In this document: positions 27,392 through 37,041 of the stretch, piece by piece
How the letters are laid out: every line of letters begins with the position of its first letter
How positions within the stretch are numbered: position 1 is the first letter of the stretch
Origin: Polyangiaceae bacterium
Lineage (GTDB): Bacteria > Myxococcota_A > Polyangia > Polyangiales > Polyangiaceae
Reading direction: 5' to 3'
Assembly: GCA_013361525.1 (NCBI GenBank)
Contig: JABFXY010000013.1
Location: 20,063-84,062, forward strand
DNA: 64,000 nucleotides
Notes under the pieces: generated by a model
Told to the model about the DNA's origin: nothing
Database searches by the model: none
The model's input: only the letters and a program-made list of their open reading frames with translations
Made by a program: the position numbers and the translations under genes

Positions 27392-28573
27392 CTCGCTCCA
27401 GATCTTTTCGTCGACGATGCCGTCGCAGTCGTTGTCGGTCGCGCTGCCGCACACCTCGGCCATCGGAACGACCTGGCCCATACACGCGCCCCAACTCTGT
27501 CCGCTCGCCGCGCACGTCTGCGTGCCCGCGTGGCAGATGCCGACATCGAGCGTCGCGGCGGGGCCGGTGTAACAGCTCTGCGTGGCACCGGGTGAGCACA
27601 GGCAACCTTCGTTGCTCGTGCCGTCGCAGTCTTCGTCGTTCGGGGCTGAGCATTGCTCCGCGGTCGGGGTCACCTGCCCTGCGCACAGGCTGTAACCATC
27701 GCCCGTCTCGCACGTGCGCTGCCCTCCGTGACAGACGCCCACGTCTTCGGTCCCCGCCGCGCCGGTGTAGCAATCGATGACGTCGCCGATCGTGCAGGTG
27801 CAGCCGGTCGTCGTCTCGTTCGTCTCGCCGTCGCAGTCGAGATCGACGGCACCGAGACACGCCTCGTCCGCAGGCTTCACTTCACCGGTGCACGGACCGA
27901 GCTCGGTGCCATCGGCATTGCATTGCGCTGTCCCCGCCTTACAGGCGCCGACGTTCAACGTGCCGGCCGGGCCGGTGTAGCAAGCGACGGTTGCGTTCGG
28001 CGTGCAGTCACACCCGGCCCCGCCTTCGTTGACTTGCCCGTCGCAGTCGTCGTCGATGTCGGTCGTGCACGTCTCGGGGACCGGCAACACCTCGTCATCG
28101 CAAGGCCCCCAGCCGTCTCCGTCGGCGTTGCAGACCTGCGTCCCGCCTTTGCACGGTCCGTTTCCTTCCGTGTTGGGCGGGCCGGAGTAGCAAGCCTGCA
28201 CGTCGCCCGGCTCACAGGCGCAGTCGAAGCCCTCTTCGTCGACGAGGCCGTCGCAGTCTTCGTCGCCGGGATTCGCGCACGTCTCGTCGGTCGCGAGAAC
28301 CTCTCCTTCACACGGGCCGAAGCCGGAGCCGTCCTCTTCACAGGTCCGCTCGCCGCCGCGGCACAGCCCCACATTTTCTTGCTCGGGCAACCCTGTAAAA
28401 CAGGCGACGACCTCACCCGGCGCGCACTTCTGCTCGATCGAGCCGCCCTCACCCGAGCCGCCTTCACCTGCGCCACCGGTCGGCGTCGTGTCGCCGTCGT
28501 CGGAACATCCGACGGTGAGCATCGTGCTCAAAACGAAGGCGACGAAGCAGCTCGCGCGGTAGGCAGGGCGCAT
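26279..28573 (-). CDS. MopE-like cysteine-rich lipoprotein with eight near-identical 47-residue C-terminal repeats
   Basis: About 764 residues. A signal peptide with TVGC lipobox is followed by a Gly-rich linker, then five about 70-residue Cys-rich units of the form C-PG...CYTGP...VGxCxxGxQTC, each ending with a D-x-DCDG motif like the calcium-binding motif of MopE-type proteins. Residues about 395-764 are eight copies of a 47-residue unit (TTVDTH-P...LVVDASGGVHALYHD...HLDYAYKAPGGSFVE), probably blades of a beta-propeller. Surface exposure is inferred. The ATG at 28573 is chosen for its good signal peptide; an in-frame ATG at 28624 is an alternative. Confidence 0.85.
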   Translation of the reverse strand: MRPAYRASCFVAFVLSTMLTVGCSDDGDTTPTGGAGEGGSGEGGSIEQKCAPGEVVACFTGLPEQENVGLCRGGERTCEEDGSGFGPCEGEVLATDETCANPGDEDCDGLVDEEGFDCACEPGDVQACYSGPPNTEGNGPCKGGTQVCNADGDGWGPCDDEVLPVPETCTTDIDDDCDGQVNEGGAGCDCTPNATVACYTGPAGTLNVGACKAGTAQCNADGTELGPCTGEVKPADEACLGAVDLDCDGETNETTTGCTCTIGDVIDCYTGAAGTEDVGVCHGGQRTCETGDGYSLCAGQVTPTAEQCSAPNDEDCDGTSNEGCLCSPGATQSCYTGPAATLDVGICHAGTQTCAASGQSWGACMGQVVPMAEVCGSATDNDCDGIVDEKIWSETTVDTHEPGEFPVLVVDASGGVHALYHDVFFDHLDYAYKAPGGSFVETTVDTHEPASEMQLVVDASGGVHALYHDTLFGHLVYAYKAPGGSFAKTTVDTHAPGPSPKLVVDASGGVHALYHDTLFGHLDYAYKAPGGSFVETTVDTHVPGAGVKLVVDASGGVHALYHDVFFDHLDYAYKAPGGSFVETTVDTHEPGSDVQLSVDASGGVHALYVDALFDHLDYAYKAPGGSFVETTVDTHTPGPHPKLVVDGSGGVHALYQDTLFDHLDYAYKAPGGSFVETTVDTHEPAPYAALVVQPSGVVHALYHDVLFDHLDYAYKPAGGSFIELTVDTHTPGAEPKLVVDGAGGVHAVYADTTFGHLDYAYLCP

Positions 28574-28672
28574 GGCGCTCGCGCGTACGACGGCGCAAAG
28601 GCGGGCCCAACCCCAAAGCAGCATTGTGCAGAACGAACCGCTTCTGCGGGGCCTGCGCCGGGAGCCGGATGG

Positions 28673-30127
28673 TCAGTCCCTGGAGCGCTCGCGCCAGCCT
28701 CCGCCGAGCGCCTTGTACAGACTGACGACGTTGTTCATGCGGGCGAGCCGCACGTCGATGAGCCGGGCCTCGACGACGTAGAGATCGCGCTGGGCGAGCA
28801 GCACCGAGAGGTAGTTTTCGATGCCGGTGCGGTACCGCAGCTCGGAGATCTCCTGGCGGCGGCGTTGCGCGTCGACGCTCTTTTCGAGGGCCCGAACTTG
28901 ACGGTCGAGCGGCTCGCGGCCGGCGAGCGCGTCGGCGACCTCGCGGAACGCGACTTGGATGGCCTTTTCGTACTCCGCGATCTCGATGTGCTTGCGCACG
29001 TGCGCGGCGTCGAGGTTTCCCTCGAGGCGACCGCCGGTGAAGATCGGCGCGGTGATCTGCGGGGTGAAGCTCCAGAGCGCAGCGGTCCCTCCGAACAGGC
29101 CCGTCAGCGCGGTGCTCGCGATCCCACCGAGCGCCGTCAGCGATATCGTCGGAAAGAACGCCGCGCGCGCCGCGCCGATGTCCGCGTTCGCCGCCTTCAG
29201 CTGATGCTCCGCCGCGAGGATGTCAGGCCGTCGCGTGAGCAAATCCGACGGAAGCCCCGCCGGGATGTCGGCGAGGACGTCCTCGTCGGCAAACGGCAGC
29301 CCGGCCGGCAAGTCGCGCGGAAGCGGCCGGCCGACGAGCAAGACCAGCGCGTTCTCGGCGAGTGCGCGCTCCCGTGTGAGGCGCGCGATGTCGGCGCGCG
29401 CGGCCTCGACCTGGCCCTCCGCCGCCCGCACCTCGAGCTCGCCGTGGATGCCCTCCTCGAACTGGCGTCGCGTCAGATCGTAAAACGACCGGAGCGCGCG
29501 CAGCGTCCGCCTTGCGAGGGCGAGCTGCTCGCCCGTCGCTTGCAGCACGAGGTATTGCGACGCGACCTCGGCGACCAGGCTGAGATGAGCGCTGCGCCGG
29601 GTGGCCTTGCTCGCGAGGTACTGCTCGAGCGCGGCGTCTTTCAGGTTGCGAACGCGTCCCCACAGATCGAGCTCGAACGAGGTGACCGACAGGCCGACGG
29701 TGTACGAGCCGTTCACCTGCGCGCCGCCCTCGTCGTCGCTGGCGGCGCCGAAGTCGATGCCTTTGCTCCGACCGCTCAAGTCGACGCTGCCGACGCCGGC
29801 GAGCGTCGGAAACTGCTCGGAGCGCTGAATTCGATATTGGGCGCGCGCGAGCTCGACGTTGAGCGCCGCGATGCGCAGGTCGCGGTTGTTTCGTAGCGCG
29901 AGGTCGATGAGCGCGACCAGCCGCGGATCGCCGAAGACGTCGCGCCAGCCGATGTCGGAGGCAGCGACGCCGTTCGTCTGCGTCTCCCCGGCCGAGGCGG
30001 GCCAGGCTTCCGTCACCGGCGAGGCCGGGCGCTCGTAGGTCGGCGCCATGTTGCACCCTGCGCCGACGAGCACCGCGAGCGTCGCGACCGCGGACCCGAT
30101 ACTGAAGCTCGCGCGACGCTCAGCCAT
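28673..30127 (-). CDS. RND efflux outer-membrane lipoprotein, NodT/OprM family
   Basis: A 484-residue outer-membrane factor. The signal peptide ends in GAGC, fitting the lipoprotein type, followed by APTYERP which is typical of NodT/OprM proteins. Two TolC-type helical repeats follow, with the marks [25 protein letters not shown] and [20 protein letters not shown]. It forms the outer channel of the tripartite pump encoded by the three leftward genes from 34448. Its start overlaps the permease gene by eight bases, so the two are coupled. Confidence 0.93.
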   Translation of the reverse strand: MAERRASFSIGSAVATLAVLVGAGCNMAPTYERPASPVTEAWPASAGETQTNGVAASDIGWRDVFGDPRLVALIDLALRNNRDLRIAALNVELARAQYRIQRSEQFPTLAGVGSVDLSGRSKGIDFGAASDDEGGAQVNGSYTVGLSVTSFELDLWGRVRNLKDAALEQYLASKATRRSAHLSLVAEVASQYLVLQATGEQLALARRTLRALRSFYDLTRRQFEEGIHGELEVRAAEGQVEAARADIARLTRERALAENALVLLVGRPLPRDLPAGLPFADEDVLADIPAGLPSDLLTRRPDILAAEHQLKAANADIGAARAAFFPTISLTALGGIASTALTGLFGGTAALWSFTPQITAPIFTGGRLEGNLDAAHVRKHIEIAEYEKAIQVAFREVADALAGREPLDRQVRALEKSVDAQRRRQEISELRYRTGIENYLSVLLAQRDLYVVEARLIDVRLARMNNVVSLYKALGGGWRERSRD

Positions 30128-33100
30128 GTCCCCCTCCGGGCGCGCCCGCCGGCTTCAGCGGCAGCGACAGCTGCGTCGGCGGCTTGTCCTTCTTCTTTCG
30201 TCGCTGCGTGAGGCGGGTCACGACGACGAAGAACACCGGCACCAGCATCACGCCGAGAACGGTCGCCGCGATCACGCCGCCGGCGACTGCGTTGCCGATC
30301 GCGTTCTGCGCAGCGGCGCCCGCGCCGCTCGCGAGGGCCATCGGCAGGACACCGAGACCGAACGCGAGCGACGTCATCACGATCGGTCGCAGGCGTAGAC
30401 GAGCGGCCTCGAGCGCGGCCTCGTCGATCGGCGCGCCCTTTTCGTGGATCTCCTTCGCGAACTCGACGATGAGGATCGCGTTCTTCGCGGCGAGGCCGAT
30501 CGTCGCGAGAAGGCCGACCTGGAAGTACACGTCGTTGGTCGTCTTGCCGACGAACGTGGCGATGACGGCGCCGAGCACGCCGAGTGGCACGACGAGGAGG
30601 ACCGAGATCGGAATCGACCAGCTCTCGTAGAGCGCTGCGAGGCACAGGAACACGAACACGAGTGAGATCGCGTAGAGCAGACCGGCACCCGCACCGGCCG
30701 CGCGCTCCTCGTACGACACGCCCGACCACTCGACGGCCATGCCCTCGGGGAGCTGTTTCGCGAGCTCCTCCATCGCGGCCATCGCTTCACCCGAGCTGTG
30801 TCCGGGCGAAGCCTCGCCTTGGATCGCGATCGTCGAAAACCCGTTGAAGCGATCGAGCTTCGGCGATCCGTACTTCCACTGTCCCGCGGCGAACGCCGAA
30901 AACGGAACCATCTCGCCGGCGGCATTGCGCACGTACCAGCGGCCGAGATCGCCCGGCAACATGCGAAACGGCGCATCCGCTTGCATGAACACGCGCTTCG
31001 TCCGGCCGCGATCCAGAAAATCGTTGATGTACGAGGCGCCCCACGCGGCGGACAGCGTCGTGTTGATGTCAGCAATCGACAGGCCGAGCGCCGACGCCTT
31101 CTCCTCGTCGACCTCGACCTTGTACTCGGGCCTATCGACGAGGCCACCTTGACGAACCTTGGTGAGCGCGGGGTGATTGCTCGCCGCCTCGATGAGCTTG
31201 TTGGTCGCTTCGACGAGCGCTTGATGCCCGAGCCCTGCGCGGTCTTCGATCTGGAGCTGGAAGCCGCCGACGTTGCCGAGCTCGGGAATCGCAGGCGGCA
31301 CGATCGTGAACGCCTGCGCTGTGCGTATCTTCGCGAACGCCGCGGTCGTCCGCGATGCCACCGCGTCCGCACGAAGGTGTTTGTCTTTGCGTTGGTCCCA
31401 GTCGCGCAGCTTGATGAACGCGAGGCCCGAGCTCTGTCCGCGGCCGACGTACGCGTAGCCGTTCACCGCGTACACCTCCTCGACGGCGGCACCCTCTTCG
31501 GTGAGGAGGTAGTCGCTCACCTGTTTCGTCACCTCGCGGGTCTGCTCGATGGTGCTGCCCGGCGGCAGGAGGATTTGCGCGGTCAACGTGCCTTGATCCT
31601 CGTCGGGGATGAACCCCGTCGGCATGCGGAGGAAGAGCAGCGCGAGCGCGCCGCAGAGGCCGACGTACACCAGCAGCGCGACGCCGCGATGCCGCACCAG
31701 GCGCCGCAGGCTGCGTCCGTACCCGGCGTTCGTGCGGTCGTAGACCCGGTTGAACGCGCCGAAGAAACCCTTCTTCTTTTCGGTGCGCTCCGGCCGGAGG
31801 ATCGTCGCGCAAAGCGCGGGCGTGAGCGTCAGCGCCACGAACACGGAGAGCGCCATCGCCGAGACGAGGGTGATCGAGAACTGGCGGTAGATCGCGCCGA
31901 CCGAGCCGCCGAAAAACGCCATGGGGATGAACACGGCCATCAGCACCGTCGCGATGCCGACGAGCGCGCCCGTGATCTGCTGCATCGACTTCTTCGTCGC
32001 CTCCTTCGGCGGAAGGTTCTCCTCGTGCATCACGCGCTCGACGTTCTCGACGACGACGATCGCGTCGTCGACCAAGAGGCCGATCGCGAGCACCATCCCG
32101 AACATCGTCAGCGTGTTGATGCTGAACCCCGCGGCCGACAAAATGCCGAAGGTACCGAGCAACACGACGGGCACGGCGATCGTCGGGATGATCGTCGCGC
32201 GGACGCTCTGCAGAAACAGGAGCATCACGACGAACACGAGACCGACGGCCTCGGCGAGCGTCTTGACGACGTCCCTGATGGAGATGCGGACGAAGGGCGT
32301 CGAGTCGAGGACGTAACGGACCTTCAGCCCTTCGGGGAACCCCTTGGATAGCTCGTCCAGCCGCTTGCGGACGGCGTCCGCGGTGTCGAGCGCATTCGCT
32401 CCCGCGGCCAGGCGGATCGCCATACCTGCCGACGGGTTGCCGTTGAGAAAGCTCTCCACATCGGCGTTCTCGCCGGTGAGCTCGATGCGACCGACGTCCG
32501 CGAGCCTGACCCGAGAGCCGTCCCGGTTCACCTTGAGCAAGATCGCCGCGAACTGTTCGGGCGTTTCGAGCCGCGTTTGCGCGGTGATCGTCGCGTTCAG
32601 CTCCTGCCCCGCGATCGACGGCGTCCCGCCGAACTGCCCCGCGGACACTTGGGCGTTCTGCGCGGCGATCGCATTTCTGACGTCGATCGGCGTGAGCTGG
32701 AACGACGTCAGCTTGTCGGGGTCCAGCCAGATGCGCATCGCATATTGCGACCCGAACGCCTGCACCTCACCGACACCGTGGACGCGGCTGATCGGCTCGA
32801 GCACCGACGACACGACGTAGTCCGCGATGTCGTTGCGCTGCATGCTGCCGTCTTCGGAAACGAACGCGGCAATCAGCAAATAGTTGCGATTCGACTTCGC
32901 GACCTGCACGCCCTGTCGCTGCACCTCTTGGGGCAGCTGCGGCGTCGCGAGCGCGAGCTTGTTCTGCACCTGGACCTGCGCGATGTCCGGATCCGTGCCC
33001 GGCTCGAAGGTGAGCTCGAGCAACGCGTTGCCGGTCGAGTCGCTGGACGACGAGATGTACCGGAGGCCGTCGAGACCGGTCATGCGCTGCTCGATCACCT

Positions 33101-33287
33101 GTGTGACCGTCGCCTCGACGGTCTGCGCCGATGCGCCCGGGAAGGTCGCCGAGATGCTGACCACCGGCGGTGCGATGGCCGGATATTGCGCGACCGGCAA
33201 GCGCACGATCGAGAGCGTGCCGGCGATCATGATCACCAGCGCGATGACCCACGCGAAGATCGGGCGGTCGATGAAGAACTTCGACAC
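30120..33287 (-). CDS. RND multidrug efflux permease, AcrB/MexB (HAE1) family
   Basis: A 1055-residue inner-membrane antiporter with twelve expected helices and two large periplasmic loops, a normal length for HAE1 pumps. The first residues [19 protein letters not shown] are the family N-terminus; the proton-relay aspartates lie in [18 protein letters not shown]; the C-terminal half has [20 protein letters not shown]. It exports hydrophobic or amphiphilic compounds using the proton gradient. The gene lies 12 bp after the membrane fusion protein gene. Confidence 0.96.
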   Translation of the reverse strand: MSKFFIDRPIFAWVIALVIMIAGTLSIVRLPVAQYPAIAPPVVSISATFPGASAQTVEATVTQVIEQRMTGLDGLRYISSSSDSTGNALLELTFEPGTDPDIAQVQVQNKLALATPQLPQEVQRQGVQVAKSNRNYLLIAAFVSEDGSMQRNDIADYVVSSVLEPISRVHGVGEVQAFGSQYAMRIWLDPDKLTSFQLTPIDVRNAIAAQNAQVSAGQFGGTPSIAGQELNATITAQTRLETPEQFAAILLKVNRDGSRVRLADVGRIELTGENADVESFLNGNPSAGMAIRLAAGANALDTADAVRKRLDELSKGFPEGLKVRYVLDSTPFVRISIRDVVKTLAEAVGLVFVVMLLFLQSVRATIIPTIAVPVVLLGTFGILSAAGFSINTLTMFGMVLAIGLLVDDAIVVVENVERVMHEENLPPKEATKKSMQQITGALVGIATVLMAVFIPMAFFGGSVGAIYRQFSITLVSAMALSVFVALTLTPALCATILRPERTEKKKGFFGAFNRVYDRTNAGYGRSLRRLVRHRGVALLVYVGLCGALALLFLRMPTGFIPDEDQGTLTAQILLPPGSTIEQTREVTKQVSDYLLTEEGAAVEEVYAVNGYAYVGRGQSSGLAFIKLRDWDQRKDKHLRADAVASRTTAAFAKIRTAQAFTIVPPAIPELGNVGGFQLQIEDRAGLGHQALVEATNKLIEAASNHPALTKVRQGGLVDRPEYKVEVDEEKASALGLSIADINTTLSAAWGASYINDFLDRGRTKRVFMQADAPFRMLPGDLGRWYVRNAAGEMVPFSAFAAGQWKYGSPKLDRFNGFSTIAIQGEASPGHSSGEAMAAMEELAKQLPEGMAVEWSGVSYEERAAGAGAGLLYAISLVFVFLCLAALYESWSIPISVLLVVPLGVLGAVIATFVGKTTNDVYFQVGLLATIGLAAKNAILIVEFAKEIHEKGAPIDEAALEAARLRLRPIVMTSLAFGLGVLPMALASGAGAAAQNAIGNAVAGGVIAATVLGVMLVPVFFVVVTRLTQRRKKKDKPPTQLSLPLKPAGAPGGGHG

Positions 33288-33299
33288 GAATCCCCTCTC

Positions 33300-34448
33300 C
33301 TACCGGGCGGCTTGCTTCGCCTCCTCGACGGGTACGGGTCGAACCGGCGTGCCCGGTCGAACCTTCTGAAGCCCTTCGACGATGAGCTGGTCCCCCGCGC
33401 GCAGCCCTTCGATGACGAGCCATGCGTCGCCGATCGCGCGGTCGGTCTTCACCTGCCGTCGCTCGGCCTTCTGGTCCGGACCGACGACGAGCGCGATCGG
33501 CCGGCCGGTCGTATCGCGCGTGATCCCTCGTTGCGGTGCGAGCAAGCCCTCGCGCACCGTGCCCTCCTCGAAACGCGCGCGAACGAAGAGCCCCGGGAGT
33601 AGATCCCCGTTCGGGTTCGGCACGATGGCGCGCAACGAGATCGAGCCTGTCGTCAGGTCGACCGTCGGATCCGTGAACTGCAGCGTCCCGTGTTGTGGAT
33701 GCTCGCGACCTCCCTCGAGAAGGAGCGTCACCTCCGCTTGCTTCGCGTCGCCCTGCAGCTTGCCGGACTCGAGATCGCGCTTGAGATTCAGCGCTTGTCC
33801 GCTGGCCCACGTGACGTCGACGTAGAGCGGATCCAGCTGCTGCACCGTCGCGAGGAGCGTCGCCTCCGAGGCACGAACGAACGCACCCTCCGTCACCGCA
33901 GCGCGGCCGATGCGACCGGAGACGGGGGCCTTCACCGTCGTGTATCCGAGGTCGAGCTGCGCAGTTTTCACCGCCGCGTGCCCGGCCGCGACGTCCGCCT
34001 CGGCGGCCTTCCTCGCAGCGACGGCGTCGTCGTATTCCTGTTTGCTGACGGCGTTCGACGCGAGGAGATTTCCGTAACGCTCGGCCTGGAGCTTCGACGC
34101 AGTGAGGGTCGCTTCCGCGCGCGCGAGCGTCGCCTTCGCCCGGGCGAGCGCAGCTTCGTACGGAGCCGGATCGATCTGGAAGAGGACCGCGCCTTGCTCG
34201 ACGTCCGAGCCTTCGGTGAACAGGCGCGACAGAACGATGCCGTCGACCCGCGCGCGGACCTCCGCCACACGAAACGGTGACGTGCGCCCCGGGACCTCGG
34301 TCGTCAGCGTCACGGGGCGCGTCGCCAGCGTGACCACACCCACCTCGACCGGGCCGGGCGGCGGCGGCCCCTCCTTGCCTTTGCACCCCGCATCCGCGGC
34401 GAGAAGACCGCCGGTGATGACGAACGGCGCAAGGGAGCCACGCAGCAT
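33300..34448 (-). CDS. RND efflux membrane fusion protein, AcrA/MexA family
   Basis: A 382-residue periplasmic adaptor. After a signal peptide with a cysteine (DAGCKG) that may be lipidated come a biotinyl-lipoyl-like half (VRARVDGIVLSRLFTEGSDV), an alpha-helical hairpin, the second half (VKAPVSGRIGRAAVTEGAFV) and beta-barrel and membrane-proximal domains. It joins the permease to the outer-membrane channel. It is the first gene of the pump operon; no TetR-type regulator is adjacent. The ATG at 34448 gives a normal signal peptide; longer in-frame extensions have none. Confidence 0.93.
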   Translation of the reverse strand: MLRGSLAPFVITGGLLAADAGCKGKEGPPPPGPVEVGVVTLATRPVTLTTEVPGRTSPFRVAEVRARVDGIVLSRLFTEGSDVEQGAVLFQIDPAPYEAALARAKATLARAEATLTASKLQAERYGNLLASNAVSKQEYDDAVAARKAAEADVAAGHAAVKTAQLDLGYTTVKAPVSGRIGRAAVTEGAFVRASEATLLATVQQLDPLYVDVTWASGQALNLKRDLESGKLQGDAKQAEVTLLLEGGREHPQHGTLQFTDPTVDLTTGSISLRAIVPNPNGDLLPGLFVRARFEEGTVREGLLAPQRGITRDTTGRPIALVVGPDQKAERRQVKTDRAIGDAWLVIEGLRAGDQLIVEGLQKVRPGTPVRPVPVEEAKQAAR

Positions 34449-34564
34449 CGAGGTTTCATCCCGGCGTTGAGACGACTGCCAAGGCCATGCACCTTCGGAA
34501 CCGCACGTGCTGAGTGCTTGACGTGCGCGGGGCGTTGGCTGACCGTTCGATTGTGCCTCGGTCC

Positions 34565-35503
34565 GTGCCTCGTCCCGTTCGGTTTGCGCGCTTCCTGTCG
34601 ATTGCCCCCCTTCTCGCGGGGGTGCTCGCATCGAGCGTCGCGGGCGCCGACGAGACACCGGGCGAGCGCCTGTTCCGAGAAGGTCGCGAGGCGCTCCAAC
34701 GCAGCGAGCTCGAGCTCGCGTGCGCGAAGTTCAAGCAGAGCTACGACCTCGAGCAGGCGCTCGGGCCGCTCTTGAACCTCGCGAACTGCGAGGAGAACCG
34801 CGGGCGCCTCGTCGCCGCGAACGAGCTCTGGAAGCGCGCCGGCACGCTCACGCAGCCGAGCTCCGAGGAGCGAAAGCTCGCCGAAGAGCGCTCCAAGGCG
34901 CTCGATGTGGCGATCCCCAAGATTCGGATCAAGCTCGCGGCCGGCACACCACCCGAGACGAAAGTCGAGCTCGACGGCGTGCTCGTCACGCTCGACGACA
35001 AACCGCGCCCCGTCGATCCGGGTCAACACGTCGTCGTCGCACGCTTCGGTGACAAAGAAGACCGGAAAGAAGTCACCGCCGTGCGCCAGGGCTCGTACGA
35101 CGTCGAGCTGCGCATCGAAGCTCCGGCGGGGCAGCCGATCACGAAGACACCGCCCACCGGGGAGCCGTCGAGCGGACCGTCGGCCGGATGGATCGCCGGG
35201 TGGATCGTCGGCGGCGTCGGCGTCGCGAGCCTCGCCGGTTTCGCTGCGACCGGCGGCATCGTGCTCGATATGTCTTCGACCTGGAGTGACAACGGCTGCG
35301 ACAGCGGCGCCCCGTCGGGCCCCTGCGAAAAGCCTTCGACCGGCCTCTACGCGGCGAACGGCGTTCTTCTCGGCGTCGGGCTCGCAGGGATCGGCACCGG
35401 CATCATCCTGCTCGTCACGCAGGACGCGGGTGGTACGGATTCGAAGACGGCGCTGCGCCCCGGACCAGGCGACCTCGGGCTGTCGTTCGAGGCGCGCTTC
35501 TGA
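34565..35503 (+). CDS. Secreted TPR-like protein with C-terminal membrane helices
   Basis: About 312 residues: signal peptide (FARFLSIAPLLAGVLASSVAGA), a helical TPR-like stretch (GERLFREGREALQRSELE, LGPLLNLANCEENRGRLVAA), a PEGA-like beta domain (PETKVELDGVLV), and two hydrophobic helices near the C-terminus. This architecture is common in Polyangiales, often beside Ser/Thr kinases, as here with the convergent kinase at 35519; its role is not known. The start is uncertain: GTG at 34565 gives the best signal peptide, but GTG at 34553 or 34514 in the same frame is possible. Confidence 0.78.
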   Translation: MPRPVRFARFLSIAPLLAGVLASSVAGADETPGERLFREGREALQRSELELACAKFKQSYDLEQALGPLLNLANCEENRGRLVAANELWKRAGTLTQPSSEERKLAEERSKALDVAIPKIRIKLAAGTPPETKVELDGVLVTLDDKPRPVDPGQHVVVARFGDKEDRKEVTAVRQGSYDVELRIEAPAGQPITKTPPTGEPSSGPSAGWIAGWIVGGVGVASLAGFAATGGIVLDMSSTWSDNGCDSGAPSGPCEKPSTGLYAANGVLLGVGLAGIGTGIILLVTQDAGGTDSKTALRPGPGDLGLSFEARF

Positions 35504-35511
35504 CCAGCACG

Positions 35512-35531
35512 CCGCCCGTCAGTGCGGGCGG
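35512..35531. terminator. Possible bidirectional hairpin between convergent genes
   Basis: CCGCCCG and CGGGCGG form 7-bp arms around TCAGTG, in the 15-bp gap and over the kinase stop codon. There is no T-run on either side, so termination is a weak inference. Confidence 0.3.
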
Positions 35532-36943
35532 TACTTGTCGAGGATGCTGCCGGTGGGCGCGCTGGACGCCTTCGCGGTCGGCACGGCCGATGCCCTCGGC
35601 GGAGGACGGTGCACGTTCTGCCTCGGCGCTGTTGCCGACGCCGATGCGGAAGCGGCCGCCGACGCCGTGGTGACGACCGGCGTCACCGTCGTTGGTGGAG
35701 GTGCGGTCGTCGCAGCCGGCGCAGCCGGCGTCGAGGAACGAGGCTCGTCGGCCCGTGCCGAGACCTCGGCCGTCGCGCCGACGGCCTGCGTCGGTGCGCC
35801 TTTTCCGGCGGCGCCGCGCCAAATCACGAGGCCTGCTGCACAGGCTGCGACCGCCGCGACCCCGACACCCGCGAAGAGCCACCGACGGGAGCGCTGGCTC
35901 TTCGGGCGCGTGCTCGACGTAAACCCCGCGATCGATGGGTTCGGTGGCGCGACGAGCGTGCGATCCACGTCGCTGTCGTCGGAGATGCGTGCAGCGGTCG
36001 CTGCGGCGGCTGCGCGCAACGGATCGGTCGCCTGCGTTCCCGGGCCGAGGAGCTTCGCGGTGGCCCGCGCGAGCTCGGCCGCTTCGGGCCCGGCGTACGG
36101 GGCCAACGCAGCGCTGAATTCTCGGAGCGACGGGTATCGATCGTCGGGCCGCTTCGCGAGCGAGCGTGCGATGACGTCGCTCAGCCCGAGGGGGACCTCG
36201 GATCGCCTCTCGGAGGCGCGAGGCGCGGGCTGCGTCGCAATGGCGACGGTGATGGCACCCGACGTCTCGCCGATGAATGCCGGCTCCCCGGTCAGGAGCT
36301 CGTAGAGCACGAGACCCAGGGCGTGCTGATCGCAGCGCGCATCGACATGTTTCGCGCTCATGATCTGCTCGGGCGACATGAACTGCGGCGTGCCGAAGTT
36401 CGCGGTCGTCGCGGTGAGGCGCTGAGCGCCCAGCGTCGGCGCCTTCGCGAGCCCGAAATCGAGGACCCGAATGACTTGCCGGCCGTCGGGCTCCTCCGAC
36501 CAGAAGAGGTTCGAAGGTTTGACGTCCCGGTGGACGACCCCGCGCGCGTGCAAATGGGCCAGGCCCAGCGACGCCTGCAAAATCCAGGAGACCGCCGTCG
36601 CGACGGGGACATGGTGGTGGGTCTCGAGCAGCTGATCGAGATCGGCCCCGTGCAAGAAGTCCATGACGAGGAACGGCTCCCCCGTCGGCAACCTCCCCAT
36701 GTCGGTGACGCGAACGAGGTGATCGCTCCTCAATGCGGCGGCAATGCGAGCCTCGTTCTCGAAGCGCGCCACCATTTCGGTGTCGTTCGCGTGGCTCGTG
36801 TGGAGCAGCTTCAACGCGTGGCGGCCGCCGAGTTGGGTGTGCGTCACCTCCAGCACCATGCCCATACCGCCCTGTCCGAGCACTCGGAGGACGCGATAGC
36901 GGTCCGCAATGACAGTTCCGGCGACCAAGCCTTCAGGATGCAA
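35519..36943 (-). CDS. Transmembrane Ser/Thr protein kinase
   Basis: A 474-residue kinase. The domain (about residues 15-285) has the glycine loop LGQGGMGMV, Lys45 (HALKLL), catalytic Asp140 in VVHRDVKPSN, DFGLAKA and SPEQ, so it should be active. After an Ala-rich stretch comes one membrane helix (about 350-372) and an Ala/Thr/Ser/Pro-rich tail ending ILDKYRPH, a tail seen in many Polyangiales kinases. The start is a TTG (LHPEGLVAG read as Met); a later in-frame TTG (Val-Ala-Gly) is an alternative. Confidence 0.9.
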   Translation of the reverse strand: MHPEGLVAGTVIADRYRVLRVLGQGGMGMVLEVTHTQLGGRHALKLLHTSHANDTEMVARFENEARIAAALRSDHLVRVTDMGRLPTGEPFLVMDFLHGADLDQLLETHHHVPVATAVSWILQASLGLAHLHARGVVHRDVKPSNLFWSEEPDGRQVIRVLDFGLAKAPTLGAQRLTATTANFGTPQFMSPEQIMSAKHVDARCDQHALGLVLYELLTGEPAFIGETSGAITVAIATQPAPRASERRSEVPLGLSDVIARSLAKRPDDRYPSLREFSAALAPYAGPEAAELARATAKLLGPGTQATDPLRAAAAATAARISDDSDVDRTLVAPPNPSIAGFTSSTRPKSQRSRRWLFAGVGVAAVAACAAGLVIWRGAAGKGAPTQAVGATAEVSARADEPRSSTPAAPAATTAPPPTTVTPVVTTASAAASASASATAPRQNVHRPPPRASAVPTAKASSAPTGSILDKYRPH

Positions 36944-37041
36944 GCTGCACCAGCGTAGCGGACCTGTGACGACTGTCGAAGCCCGTTGTCACGACATGAC
37001 GAAGACGACAGGACGAACGTTGTTGTGAATCGTGGCTTCAC

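Noticed and set aside
30798..33602. Long plus-strand frames across the RND permease gene
   Set aside because: Antisense shadows of a clear 1055-residue AcrB-family gene.
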